Positions 11,199-19,809 of a stretch of 64,000 nucleotides of DNA are shown here, piece by piece; position 1 is the first letter of the stretch; every line of letters starts with the position of its first letter. Where the stretch lies: contig JADJMO010000001.1 of assembly GCA_016709545.1 (NCBI GenBank), positions 124,001 to 188,000 of the forward strand, written 5' to 3'. The notes below the pieces were generated by a model. That model was not told where the DNA came from. It was given only the letters and a program-made list of their open reading frames with translations, and ran no database searches. Source of the DNA: Myxococcales bacterium. Lineage in GTDB: Bacteria > Myxococcota_A > Polyangia > Polyangiales > JADJMO01. The position numbers and the translations under genes were made by a program.

Positions 11199-11991
11199 AT
11201 GGCTGCGAACCCCCAAAATCCCGCCCTCGCGCTCCCCACCGTCTGCTCGACCTGCGCCGCGCCGCTGCCCCCCGGCTCCGACCGCTGCACCCGCTGCGGC
11301 ACCCTGCACGGAGCCTTCCGCACCTGTCCGCACTGCCACGCGCGCGCCGAGGTGATCCCCAAGGACGGCCTCCTATTCGTCTGCGCCGCCTGCGACAAGC
11401 CCCGGATCCCGGTCAAAAAGCCCATCGAGCGCACCGGCGGCGAGGCCCGCGCGCTCGCCGAGGCCACCAGCGCCCGTGGCGACTGGCTGTTCGGCAACGT
11501 CGCCGCCATCGGCGCCCTCGTGCCCTCGCTGCTGCTCGCCACCACGGCCATGATCCTCCTCATGACGGTGGGCTTCGGGCTCGGCTTCCTCCTGACGCTC
11601 GGGCTCGGCGGCGCGCTCGGCGCGGTGTCGCTGTTCGCGTTCTCCCGCGCCAAGGCCGCGGCCAAGCGCGCCGAGGAGGCCATGCGTGACGCGTTCGGTT
11701 CGGTCGCGGTCGACGCGATGCGCACCCACGGCTCTCTCGCCCCGCCAGCTCGCCGAGATCATGGGCGTGTCGGAGTCGGTGGCCGAGGCGGCCCTGGCGC
11801 GATTGCCCACCCGCACCGACGTCCGCGTCGACACCGTGCTCGACGACCGATCGGCCGCCGACGGTCAGATCCGCTACCGCATCGCCGAGGACCAGCGCCC
11901 GGCGGCCACGCTCGACGCGCAGTCGGCGGAGCTCGCCGAGTTCGACGAGCGCCTGCGCCGCGCGAGCGCGGAGAAGCAGGGCAAGCCTTGA
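11199..11991 (+). CDS. Zinc-ribbon membrane protein (one-base frameshift)
   Basis: The first frame gives a Cys-rich N-terminus with four CxxC knuckles (CSTC, CTRC, CPHC, CAAC, residues 17-67), so two zinc ribbons. Two adjacent transmembrane helices follow (about 100-145). The frame then becomes Arg-rich nonsense. The next frame supplies a helix-turn-helix-like tail, LSPRQLAEIMGVSESVAEAAL, ending at 11991. Removing one G at 11730-11731 joins the two. The stop overlaps the TTG start of the methyltransferase (TTGA). I do not know the function. The pattern resembles a zinc-sensing or protein-binding membrane anchor with a small winged-helix domain. Confidence 0.72.
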
Positions 11992-13259
11992 AGCCCCGCC
12001 GCGTCGATCCGCGACGCGCGTTCACCCACGTCGGCGGCGAGAGTGCACAGCGGGGCGCCCCCGCGGTCTCCGCCGAGCTCGCCCGGGCGTTCGGCGTCGG
12101 AGAGGCCGACGCGGACGCCACGCGCGCGCACGTGCACGGCTTCCATTCGTATCCGGCGCGGCTGCACCCCACGATCGCGCGGCGCCTGCTCGAGTCTTTC
12201 GCCGGTCGGGACGCGGTGATCCTCGACCCGTTCTGCGGCAGCGGCACGGTGCTCGTGGAGTCGCGGCTCCACGGCGTGCGCGCGCGGGGCACCGACATCA
12301 ACCCGCTCGCCCTGCGGCTCGCCGAGCTCAAGCTGCGCGGGGTGCCGGAGCCGGAGCGCAAGGAGCTCCTGCGGCTCGCCACCCGCATCGAGGCGCACGT
12401 CACGGAGCGGAGGGAGGGCCGCGCGAAGGTCACCCACCGCTACGGGCCGGACGACGTGCGCCTGTTCGCGCCGCACATGCTGCTCGAGCTCGACTCCCTG
12501 CGCGACGGGCTCGATCACGTGAGCTCGAGACAGACTCGCGAAGACCTCGAGCTCGTCTTCTCCGCGATCCTCACCAAGGCCTCGAAGCAGCGCGGCGACA
12601 CGGGCAACTACCTGCTGCCCGAGCGTCGCCTCGCGCCGGGGGCGATGGCGCGGCTCTTCGTGCGCAAGACCGAGGAGCTCGTGGCGCGGCTCACGGAGTA
12701 CGAGGCGCTCCTGCCGCGACCGGCTCCGAAGTTCGACGTGCACTCGGACGACGCGCGCGCGCTCGGCACGATCGGCGAGGCGTCGGTCGACTGCATCATC
12801 ACCTCGCCGCCCTACGCGGCCACCTACGACTACCTCGATCACCACGACGTGCGCCTCCGCTGGCTTCGCCTGCGCGAGGAACAGTTCGCGAAGCTCGAGC
12901 TCGGGGCGCGGCGCGACTACGCGGCGCTCGACCCCGAGGCGGCGCGGGCGCGCTGGACTGGCGAGCTCGGCGCGTTCCTCGGAGCGATGGGGCGGGTGCT
13001 CGTGCCCGGTGGGCGGGCGTTCGTGGTCGTCGCGGACAGCGCGGTCGGCCGGATGGCCCTCCGCGCGGACGCGCTGCTCGATCAGCTCGCTCCGCCGCGC
13101 GGGCTCGAGGTGGAGGCCATCGCCTCGCAGGCGCGTCCGCACTTCCACGGCGCCACGCGCGCCGCGTTCGCGCACGCCCCGCGGAGGGAGCACCTGGTGT
13201 CGCTGCGCCGCTTCGCCGTCGACCCTGGCAATCGGCGCGGACCCGGGGCACCATCGTAG
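11988..13259 (+). CDS. Site-specific DNA methyltransferase (N4-cytosine/N6-adenine type)
   Basis: 423 residues from a TTG that overlaps the upstream stop. Motif order is the AdoMet-binding half first: HSYPARLHP near residue 53, then DPFCGSGT at 80-87 with GTDINPLAL after it. The catalytic TSPPY is at 272-276, followed by YDYLDHHDVRLRWLRL. TSPPY is typical of N4-cytosine and N6-adenine amino-methyltransferases. The long spacer between the motifs may carry target recognition. No restriction endonuclease, specificity subunit or Vsr gene is near, so it is a solitary methyltransferase. Its frame is intact although its upstream partner appears frameshifted. Confidence 0.88.
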   Translation: MKPRRVDPRRAFTHVGGESAQRGAPAVSAELARAFGVGEADADATRAHVHGFHSYPARLHPTIARRLLESFAGRDAVILDPFCGSGTVLVESRLHGVRARGTDINPLALRLAELKLRGVPEPERKELLRLATRIEAHVTERREGRAKVTHRYGPDDVRLFAPHMLLELDSLRDGLDHVSSRQTREDLELVFSAILTKASKQRGDTGNYLLPERRLAPGAMARLFVRKTEELVARLTEYEALLPRPAPKFDVHSDDARALGTIGEASVDCIITSPPYAATYDYLDHHDVRLRWLRLREEQFAKLELGARRDYAALDPEAARARWTGELGAFLGAMGRVLVPGGRAFVVVADSAVGRMALRADALLDQLAPPRGLEVEAIASQARPHFHGATRAAFAHAPRREHLVSLRRFAVDPGNRRGPGAPS

Positions 13260-13262
13260 GCC

Positions 13263-14027
13263 ATGCTCCGCCCCCTCCGTGTCTTCGGGCCGCTCCTGTT
13301 CCTCTCGCTCGTGGCGTGCAGCGGGAGCACCGCCGGCACGGGCGAAGAGCCGGTCGACACCGGCAGCCTCCTCGACGACACCGGCTCGCTCACCGAGGAC
13401 ACGGGCAGCGCCGACACGGGGAGCGCCGACACGGGCTCGACCGATTCGACGGTCGTCGACTCGACCGCCCTCGACTCGGGCGCCGACGCGAGCGACTCCA
13501 CGGTGACCGACGCCCCGACCGAGGTCGGCGAGACGGGTTCCACCGAGACGGGCTCCGACGGCGCGACCGAGTCGTCCACGGACAGCGGCAGCGCCGACAC
13601 GGGCAGCGCCGACACGGGCAGCGCCGACACCGGCAGCGCCGACACCGGCAGCGACACCGGCACGGTCACGGGGCTCTTCCCGGTCGCCGGCAAGGTCTCG
13701 TGTTCGGGCGACGGCACCACGTTCTGCGCGAGCGGTCAGGTGTGCTGCGGTCGCTTCGACGTCCTCGCCTTCAAGTGGGGCTACAAGTGCGACACGAGCT
13801 GCATCGCGGCGCGCGGCTTCGACTGCGACGAGACCGCCGACTGCCCTGGCAAGGTCTGCTGCGCGGACACGCCGCCGTTCAGCTCGTCCATCCAGGGCAG
13901 CACCTGTCGCACGAGCTGCGGCGGCGATCCGCAGCTCTGCATGAAGGACGCCGACTGTGGCGGCGCCAAGAAGTGCTCGCCGGAGAAGGCGCCCGACCTC
14001 GGCATCACGATCGGCGTCTGCAAGTAG
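13263..14027 (+). CDS. Lipoprotein with DTGS-repeat linker and Cys-rich C-terminal domain
   Basis: 254 residues. The signal peptide ends with lipobox LVAC, so it is anchored by Cys19. Residues 20-135 are a disordered Asp/Thr/Gly/Ser linker made of SADTG units, in part encoded by exact 15-bp repeats (13587-13646). The C-terminal ~115 residues contain about 14 cysteines with spaced CxxxxxCC pairs (GQVCCGRF, GKVCCADT), suggesting disulfide-knotted domains exposed outside the cell. Function unknown. It starts 3 bp after the methyltransferase stop and overlaps the 3' end of the convergent repeat protein by 23 bp. Confidence 0.85.
   Translation: MLRPLRVFGPLLFLSLVACSGSTAGTGEEPVDTGSLLDDTGSLTEDTGSADTGSADTGSTDSTVVDSTALDSGADASDSTVTDAPTEVGETGSTETGSDGATESSTDSGSADTGSADTGSADTGSADTGSDTGTVTGLFPVAGKVSCSGDGTTFCASGQVCCGRFDVLAFKWGYKCDTSCIAARGFDCDETADCPGKVCCADTPPFSSSIQGSTCRTSCGGDPQLCMKDADCGGAKKCSPEKAPDLGITIGVCK
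13587..13646 (+). repeat. 15-bp tandem repeat coding SADTG units
   Basis: Four adjacent copies of GGCAGCGCCGACAC(G/C) lie inside the lipoprotein linker. Copies differ only at the last base. Because 15 is a multiple of 3, copy-number change would lengthen or shorten the linker without a frameshift. Confidence 0.85.
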
Positions 14028-15579
14028 GCGCGCGGCGCCGCGCGACGAGACCGACGGCGAGGAACAGCGCGAGCGCGGCCCCCGAGCCGTCGCGGCCGCT
14101 CGTGCTGCAGCCGACCGAGCCCTCCACCTCGCCGGTGTCGCCCTCGTCGCCGAGCTGGCAAGCGTCGCCCTTGCCGTCCTTGTCGCCGTCGGCCTGATCG
14201 GGGTTCGCGGTGTCGGGGCAGTTGTCCTTCGCGTTCGCGACGCCGTCGCCGTCGAGGTCGTCGTCGCAGGCGTCGCCCTTGCCGTCGCCGTCCTGGTCCA
14301 GTTGCTCCGGGTCCTTCACGTCGGGGCACACGTCGGTCTCGTCGGGGACGCCGTCGCCGTCGCGATCGTCGTCGCACACGTCGCCCTTGCCGTCGCCGTC
14401 GCTGTCCTTCTGATCGGCGTTCACGCCCTCGGGGCAGTTGTCCTTGGCGTTCGCGATGCCGTCGCCGTCGAGGTCGTCGTCGCACGCGTCGCCCTTGCCG
14501 TCCTCGTCGAGGTCGGCCTGGTCGGGGTTCGCGACGGTCTTGCAGTTGTCCGTCGCGTCCGGCACGCCATCGGCGTCGTCGTCGGTCTCGCAGGCGTCGC
14601 CCTTGCCGTCGCCGTCGGTGTCCTTCTGGTCCGGGTTCTTCACGACCGGGCAGTTGTCCTTGGCGTTCAGGACGCCGTCGCCGTCGATGTCGTCGTCGCA
14701 GGCGTCGCCCTTGCCGTCCTTGTCGAGGTCGGCCTGGGTCTTGTTGGCGTTCGCCGGGCAGTTGTCCTTGGCGTTCGCCACCCCGTCGCCGTCGAGGTCG
14801 GCGTCGCACGCGTCGCCGAGGCCGTCCTTGTCGGTGTCCTTCTGGTCGGGGTTCTTGACGGTGTCGCAGTTGTCCTTCGCGTCGAGCACGCCGTCGCCGT
14901 CGTCGTCGTCGTCGCAGGCGTCGCCCTTGCCGTCCTTGTCGGTGTCCTTCTGGTCGGGGTTCTTGTTCTTGTCGCAGTTGTCCTTGCTGTCGGGCACGCC
15001 GTCGCCGTCGGTGTCGGCCGCGTCCACGAGGTTGATGCGCCGCGCGACCGAGTAGCCGCTGGTCGAGCGGTTCATGTGGAGGCACCCGGCGACGCAGCCG
15101 CTGCACTCCCAGGACCACGCGTAGCCCCAGGGGTCGCCCTTCTCGAAGAGCCACACGTGGTGGCTGCTCGCCCAGGCGTCGGCGGCCTTGGCGCTGCCGC
15201 GCGAGACCGGGTTCCAGTACGCGCCGTCGCTCGTCCAGTTCGATGCGACGTAGGGGTGCGACGGTGTCGTGAGCGCGATGGGCGAGGGCACCTGCCACGC
15301 CTTGCCCACGAAGCCCGAGCAGTCCGCGCCCCACGAGCCCGAGTGGCTGCACGAGGGACACCCGCCGCCCGAGAGCGGCGTGCACTTGCCATAAGCGGTG
15401 CTGCCGGGGCTCCAGGCCGAGCCACCCCAGTGGTACGAGAAGTGGTTGATCGTCGCGCCGAGGTCGAGGATCTGCGCGGTGGTCATCGGGGCCGGCGCGG
15501 CGTCCACGTTGCCGATGGTGGTCGCCGCGAGCAGCGCGACGGGCAGGAGCGCGACGAGCGCGGGGATGCGCGGCTTCAT
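14005..15579 (-). CDS. Surface protein: NlpC/P60-like domain, eight thrombospondin type-3 repeats, MYXO-CTERM-like tail
   Basis: 524 residues. After a signal peptide, residues 30-190 contain GADCSGFVGKAW and HHVWLFEKGD, the Cys and His positions expected for an NlpC/P60-like cell-wall peptidase or amidase. Eight Ca-binding repeats follow (about 205-480) of the form DxDGDGVxNAKDNC. The C-terminus has GCS, a hydrophobic helix (ALALFLAVGLVA) and RRR, which is the MYXO-CTERM pattern for surface anchoring or sorting. It overlaps the upstream NHL-like gene by 4 bp (ATGA). I infer a calcium-stabilised cell-surface enzyme or adhesin. The catalytic role is not proven because other residues of the triad are hard to place. 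Confidence 0.85.
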   Translation of the reverse strand: MKPRIPALVALLPVALLAATTIGNVDAAPAPMTTAQILDLGATINHFSYHWGGSAWSPGSTAYGKCTPLSGGGCPSCSHSGSWGADCSGFVGKAWQVPSPIALTTPSHPYVASNWTSDGAYWNPVSRGSAKAADAWASSHHVWLFEKGDPWGYAWSWECSGCVAGCLHMNRSTSGYSVARRINLVDAADTDGDGVPDSKDNCDKNKNPDQKDTDKDGKGDACDDDDDGDGVLDAKDNCDTVKNPDQKDTDKDGLGDACDADLDGDGVANAKDNCPANANKTQADLDKDGKGDACDDDIDGDGVLNAKDNCPVVKNPDQKDTDGDGKGDACETDDDADGVPDATDNCKTVANPDQADLDEDGKGDACDDDLDGDGIANAKDNCPEGVNADQKDSDGDGKGDVCDDDRDGDGVPDETDVCPDVKDPEQLDQDGDGKGDACDDDLDGDGVANAKDNCPDTANPDQADGDKDGKGDACQLGDEGDTGEVEGSVGCSTSGRDGSGAALALFLAVGLVARRRAPTCRRRS

Positions 15580-16640
15580 CGCACCCTCCAGATCGTCGCG
15601 CCGGTCTTGCCGACGTGCAGCTGGTAGAAGCAGTCGTCCGCGCCCACGGTGGTGGGCACGAGCTGATCGCCGGCCACCTCTGGCGGTGGGAGATCGGCGC
15701 GACCGATCTCGGCGCCGGTGGGGTCGAGCGCGACGACGGTCACGCGCTGGTCGACGAGCGCGTGCTTCGCGCTCTCCTCGTAGGTGTGTGCGGCGACCCA
15801 CGTGCGCCCCTTGCGGTCGCCGAACAGCCCCTCGAGCTGCAGGATCGGCTGCGGCGTCGGCACGCGCGCGAGGAACCCGTTCGGACCGAGCGCGCTCACG
15901 AGGGCGAAGCCCGCCGGGTCGCGCGCTGCCCGCAGCAGGCGGGTGCTGTTCGGGACGCGTCGCCCGTCGAGGCGCAGCCGTGCGGCATCGGGGGTGCGAT
16001 CCGGCAGGGCTACGCGCACGAGGCCGCGGTGCTCGTATTCGACCCAGGTACCGGCGAGCGGATCGGCGGGGTCCTGGTACACGAAGAGCCCGGTGACGCC
16101 GCTCGGCTCGTCGACGCCGGGGCCGGCGAGCGCGACGCGGTGGGTCTCGTGGCCGGTGTCGTCGAGGAACACGATCGCCTTGTCGACGAGCCGATCCAGG
16201 ATCGCGACGCCGCCCGCGATCGGCGCGAGGTCCTGCGCGATGCGGTTCGCGATCGGGACCGTGCGCAGCACGGTCCCGTTCCCGTCGAAGATCACGACGC
16301 GCGTGTTGACCTGGTCGAGCACCCACACGTTGCCCGCGCCGTCGACCGCGAGGCTCATGGGCGCCTCGGGCATGGCCTCGCTCGGGACCTCGTGTCCGAG
16401 CTCGCCCTTCCCGCTGCCCCAGGGGGCGGTGATCGCGATCTCGGTGACCAGGGGGTTCGCCGAGGCGCTCTTGGCGGCGAGGGTGGGCGGAGTGAGCGCC
16501 GTCTTCGGGCTGGCGACGGCGGCCTTCGCCGTCTTCGGGGCCGGCTTCGCGTTCGGGACCGTCGGGTGCGCGGGGCGCACCACGAGGGCCAGCGTGACGG
16601 CGGAAGCGGACAAGAAGGACAGGAGCCCGAGGCGCGTCAT
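15576..16640 (-). CDS. Secreted NHL/beta-propeller-like protein
   Basis: 354 residues with an N-terminal signal or anchor helix and an Ala/Pro/Lys-rich linker to residue 60. The rest reads as propeller blades of the NHL type: SLAVDGAGNVWVLDQVNTRVVIFDGNG is followed by similar strands to the C-terminus (WRVR). Such propellers usually bind proteins or carbohydrates. Its stop overlaps the start of the Ca-repeat surface protein, so the two are probably made together and may interact. No enzyme motif is visible. Confidence 0.78.
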   Translation of the reverse strand: MTRLGLLSFLSASAVTLALVVRPAHPTVPNAKPAPKTAKAAVASPKTALTPPTLAAKSASANPLVTEIAITAPWGSGKGELGHEVPSEAMPEAPMSLAVDGAGNVWVLDQVNTRVVIFDGNGTVLRTVPIANRIAQDLAPIAGGVAILDRLVDKAIVFLDDTGHETHRVALAGPGVDEPSGVTGLFVYQDPADPLAGTWVEYEHRGLVRVALPDRTPDAARLRLDGRRVPNSTRLLRAARDPAGFALVSALGPNGFLARVPTPQPILQLEGLFGDRKGRTWVAAHTYEESAKHALVDQRVTVVALDPTGAEIGRADLPPPEVAGDQLVPTTVGADDCFYQLHVGKTGATIWRVR

Positions 16641-16779
16641 GCCCTCTTCGTCAGCAAGCGACAGGCCAGGGCATCGTGCGTCACCTCACCGGGACATGTG
16701 CGTGAGCACGCTGTCACACGCATCTTGTCCGTCATCACGGCGATACGGCGCAGTGCGGCGAGCGAGGAAACGTGCCGTG

Positions 16780-17466
16780 TCAGCGGACGCGCGGTCTGCG
16801 GGGCGGCCGCACGAGACCGACCCGCAAGAGCCAGCCCTGCGCGCGCGAGACCGGTGGGCCGAGGCCTGGTAGCGCATACGCCACGCGGGCCGCCGGCAGC
16901 TCGAGCGCCTCCCAGTCCGCGAACGAGGACGCGCTCGAGAACGGGTCGGCCACGGGCGCGCCGGGCACGTGGCGCGCGTGGTTCGCGAGCACGTAGCGGA
17001 CGACGTTCTTCACCTCGGTGGGCGAGCGCAGCGCGCGCGCGTGGTACCGCGACCCGAGCACGCGACCGCGCCGGCCCATCACGCGGTTCAGGCCGCGCGC
17101 GACGCGGATGGTGAGCGCGCGCATGGCGCGGGAGAGCGCCGCCTTGTCGTCGGCCTCCACCACGAGGTGCACGTGGTTGCCCTGCACGGAGAAGTGCGTG
17201 ACCCGGCACGCCGCGTGGCGCGAGAGGGCGCGCAGCGCGGCATCGATCGGCGTGAGGCACCGCTGGGCGCGCAGGTTCCACACGTGCTCCGCGAAGGCGA
17301 GCGTGACGTGCAGCGGGGTGCCGCGGGCGATCGCGGGCCGCCGCCGGTGCGACTCGCTCGACGGCTTGCGCGGACGCCCCGCTCCCTTGCGCGCCCCGCC
17401 ACGCCGCGACGGGACCGGTCGGGTGGTGAAGGGGAGCGCCTGCTGCACTGTTTGAATATGGCGCAT
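16780..17466 (-). CDS. REP-associated tyrosine transposase (RAYT, IS200-like Y1)
   Basis: 228 residues. The N-terminal basic GGARKGAGRPRKP is typical of the group. The HUH motif is NHVHLVV (His98, His100), and the likely nucleophile is Tyr158 in VVRYVLANHARH. Y1 enzymes of this kind cut single-stranded DNA at hairpins called REPs, marked by a GTAG or GGAG foot. The C-terminal 40 residues are Pro/Arg-rich. It has no matching insertion-sequence ends, so it is likely a domesticated single copy. A GGAG-hairpin lies 60-82 bp upstream of its start (17527-17548), and a GGAG-hairpin array lies at 25219-25614. Confidence 0.88.
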   Translation of the reverse strand: MRHIQTVQQALPFTTRPVPSRRGGARKGAGRPRKPSSESHRRRPAIARGTPLHVTLAFAEHVWNLRAQRCLTPIDAALRALSRHAACRVTHFSVQGNHVHLVVEADDKAALSRAMRALTIRVARGLNRVMGRRGRVLGSRYHARALRSPTEVKNVVRYVLANHARHVPGAPVADPFSSASSFADWEALELPAARVAYALPGLGPPVSRAQGWLLRVGLVRPPRRPRVR

Positions 17467-17526
17467 GAAAGCCGGGCGTCAAGGGCGGCGATGCTCGCGC
17501 TCTGCCCGGGCGAGGGTGGAGAGGGT

Positions 17527-17548
17527 GGAGCCGGTACGACCCGTACCG
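17527..17548 (+). repeat. GGAG-headed hairpin next to the RAYT gene
   Basis: GGAG (17527-17530) is followed after one base by inverted arms CGGTACG (17532-17538) and CGTACCG (17542-17548) with a 3-base loop. This matches the general REP design: a tetranucleotide at the 5' foot of a hairpin. It lies upstream of the transposase gene. Whether it is a true REP is not shown. Confidence 0.45.
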
Positions 17549-17577
17549 ACCTGCACAGCCGCGTGGGTGCTGCCGAC

Positions 17578-19185
17578 CTACAGGAGCTCGATGCGGCAGT
17601 GGACCGTGGCGAAGCCGGCGATCGTGGCCTCGATGCGGGCCTTCTGGCCGAAGTACTTGAGGAGGCCCTCGATCGTGCCGATCGAGTAGCAATCCGCCCA
17701 CCCGTAGTAGTCGAGGAAGTCGACCTCGAAGTAGCCCTTGCGGGGACTCTTCACCTCGACGCGGCCGCCCTTGAGCACCGCGGAGTAGCTCTGGGGCATC
17801 TTCTCGACCGTGGCCTCGAACGAGCCGGTGAGGGCGAGGCTCACGCGGCCCATCGCCGACGTCGCGAAGGTGGCCATGTCCTGCTGGCCGAGCCGGCGCA
17901 TCGCCTCGGCCACCGGCAGCCCGGGGTGGAGGCCGATCGCGGAGGCGTGGGAGAGCCGCGAGTAGTCGACCTGGGGGTAGTCGCTGAACGGCAGGTAGCG
18001 GCCGGTGCGCGGCGGGTCGACGAGCTTGTCGAGGACCGATTCGGTGTGCTTGCCACCGATGGCGAGAATGCGGGAGAAGAACATCCCCTTGAGCAGGTAG
18101 TCCCGCGGGAAGCGCGCGAACCGCGCCTCGGAGTCGACCGGCTGGTCGAACATGCGGTCGTTGGTGACGACCGAGCCGATCGCCATGTCGCCGCCGGTGC
18201 GGATGCGCCCCGCACTGCGGGGGCGCGGACTGCTGTCGTTCGACGTGGGCGTGATCGAAGCGCTCGACCCGGATGCCCCGGAGCCCCCCGACAGGGAGCC
18301 GGAGAGCGCGGCGGCCGAGTCGACGCGCAGGAGCCGAGGCACGTCACCGCTCAGCGTGCCGTCCGACAGGAACGGTTCGATGGACGCCACCACGGCGTGC
18401 ATGCTCGGGAACCGTCGCGCCGGGTCCTTCTCGAGGGCGCGCGCGATCGCGTCGTCGAGCGGCCCTGGCAGGTCGGGCATGCGCTCCCGCAGGCGCGGCG
18501 CGGGCTTGCTCACCACCTGCGCGAGGATGCCCGCGTTGCCGGCGCTGTCGCTCCACGGGATGCTGCCGGTGAGCAGCTCGAACAGGGTGACCGCCCAGGC
18601 GAACTGGTCGGCGGCGCCGTCGAGCGGCTGGCCCCGCACCTGCTCGGGGCTCATGTACTTGAGCGTGCCGTAGATCGTCTCTTCGTAGTCGACCGCGCCC
18701 TTCTTCTGGGCGAGCCCGAAGTCGAGCACCTTGATGACGCCGTCCTCGCGGAGCATCACGTTGTCGGGCTTGACGTCGCGATGGACGACGCCCGCCTCGT
18801 GCGCGACCGCGAGGACGCGGGCCACCGAGAGCATGTGGGCCAGGCGCTCGCGGACCTGCGGCGTGGGCTTGCCGATGAAGCTGCGCAGGGTGACGCCGCG
18901 CACGAGCTCCATCGCGATGTAGGGCGTGCCGTCGATGTCGCCGACGTCGTAGACGACCACCTTGTTGGGGTGCTCGATCGCGGCGGCCGCGCGGGCCTCG
19001 CGGACCATCCGCTCCACGGCGTCGCCGCTGGTCTCGTCGTGGCCCAGGGCGTCGCGTCGCACGAGCTTGAGGGCGATCTGCCGCTCGAGGCGCGTGTCGA
19101 AGGCTCGATACACGGCCCCCATGCCGCCTGCTCCGAGCGACTCCTCGATGCGAAAGCGATCGAAATGCGCGCCGACCTCGAGCAT
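17578..19185 (-). CDS. Serine/threonine protein kinase fused to a DUF2378 (TIGR02265-type) domain
   Basis: 535 residues. The kinase domain (10-275) is complete: GAGGMGAVY (18-26), Lys40, HRDVKPDN with catalytic Asp137, DFG at 155-157 and the KYMSPEQ activation segment. A Ser/Gly-rich linker (about 305-350) contains no transmembrane helix. The C-terminal ~185 residues, from FARFPRDYLLKGMFF on, match my memory of the DUF2378/TIGR02265 family, known mainly from Myxococcota and of unknown function. The start ATG overlaps the GNAT stop (TGATG). The domain may sense a signal or supply a substrate for the kinase. Confidence 0.88.
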   Translation of the reverse strand: MLEVGAHFDRFRIEESLGAGGMGAVYRAFDTRLERQIALKLVRRDALGHDETSGDAVERMVREARAAAAIEHPNKVVVYDVGDIDGTPYIAMELVRGVTLRSFIGKPTPQVRERLAHMLSVARVLAVAHEAGVVHRDVKPDNVMLREDGVIKVLDFGLAQKKGAVDYEETIYGTLKYMSPEQVRGQPLDGAADQFAWAVTLFELLTGSIPWSDSAGNAGILAQVVSKPAPRLRERMPDLPGPLDDAIARALEKDPARRFPSMHAVVASIEPFLSDGTLSGDVPRLLRVDSAAALSGSLSGGSGASGSSASITPTSNDSSPRPRSAGRIRTGGDMAIGSVVTNDRMFDQPVDSEARFARFPRDYLLKGMFFSRILAIGGKHTESVLDKLVDPPRTGRYLPFSDYPQVDYSRLSHASAIGLHPGLPVAEAMRRLGQQDMATFATSAMGRVSLALTGSFEATVEKMPQSYSAVLKGGRVEVKSPRKGYFEVDFLDYYGWADCYSIGTIEGLLKYFGQKARIEATIAGFATVHCRIELL

Positions 19186-19724
19186 CAGCTCTTCCACTCG
19201 CTCCGCAGCATGCCGTACACGGCCACGTCGACGAACGTCCCCTCGAGCTGGTCGTGCTCCCGCAGCACGCCCTCGTTGCGGAACCCCGCGCGCTCGGCGC
19301 CGCGCATCGCTCGCTCGTTGCTGGCGCGGATGGTGAACCACACGCGGTGCACCTTGAGCGCCACGAACAGGTGGTTCAGGAGCGCTCGCATGGCCTCGGC
19401 GCCGTAGCCCGTGTCGCGGAACTCGCGCTCGCCGATGAGGAGGTCGATCTGCGTGTTCTTCGCGCGCGGGTTGATGCGGTTGTACTGCACCATGCCGATG
19501 CACGGCCCACCCTCCACGTCGATCATGTAGCGGATGGCCTCACGGTCGCTGCCGTCGACCGAGCGGCGGAAGCGCACCTCGACGCGGTCGAACGTGGCGG
19601 GGTGGTCGCGCCCATCCCAGTACTGCATCACCTCGGGGTCGTTGAGCCACCGATGGAGCAGGTGCAGGTCGTCCTTCGCCATCGGGCGCAGGGTGACGCG
19701 ATCACCACGGAGCCGGTCGCTCAT
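19185..19724 (-). CDS. GNAT-family N-acetyltransferase, RimJ/RimL-like
   Basis: 179 residues with the layout of ribosomal-protein-type acetyltransferases: VTLRPMAKDDL at the start, FRDTGYGAEAMRALLNHLF where the acetyl-CoA loop lies (about 105-120), then SNERAMRGAERAGFRNEGVLREH. The C-terminus YGMLRSEW is typical. The substrate could be an N-terminal amine or a small molecule. It is coupled to the downstream kinase gene by a one-base overlap and lies 85 bp after the pyruvate dehydrogenase E2 gene on the same strand. Confidence 0.9.
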   Translation of the reverse strand: MSDRLRGDRVTLRPMAKDDLHLLHRWLNDPEVMQYWDGRDHPATFDRVEVRFRRSVDGSDREAIRYMIDVEGGPCIGMVQYNRINPRAKNTQIDLLIGEREFRDTGYGAEAMRALLNHLFVALKVHRVWFTIRASNERAMRGAERAGFRNEGVLREHDQLEGTFVDVAVYGMLRSEWKS

Positions 19725-19809
19725 CGACCGCTCAAGATAGCCGAACTGCCCGCCTTTGGGCGGCGATCGATGGCTCAGGTCGGCCAGCGTGGGACCACGC
19801 TGCGGAAAG

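Noticed and set aside
13957..15627. A long Val/Ala-rich frame opposite the thrombospondin-repeat gene
   Set aside because: Its repetitive look is the complement of the Asp-rich Ca-binding repeats on the minus strand.
16641..16779. A GTGA-N8-TCAC inverted repeat near 16702 as an operator
   Set aside because: Short arms in a region with several unrelated TCAC words; not distinct enough from chance.
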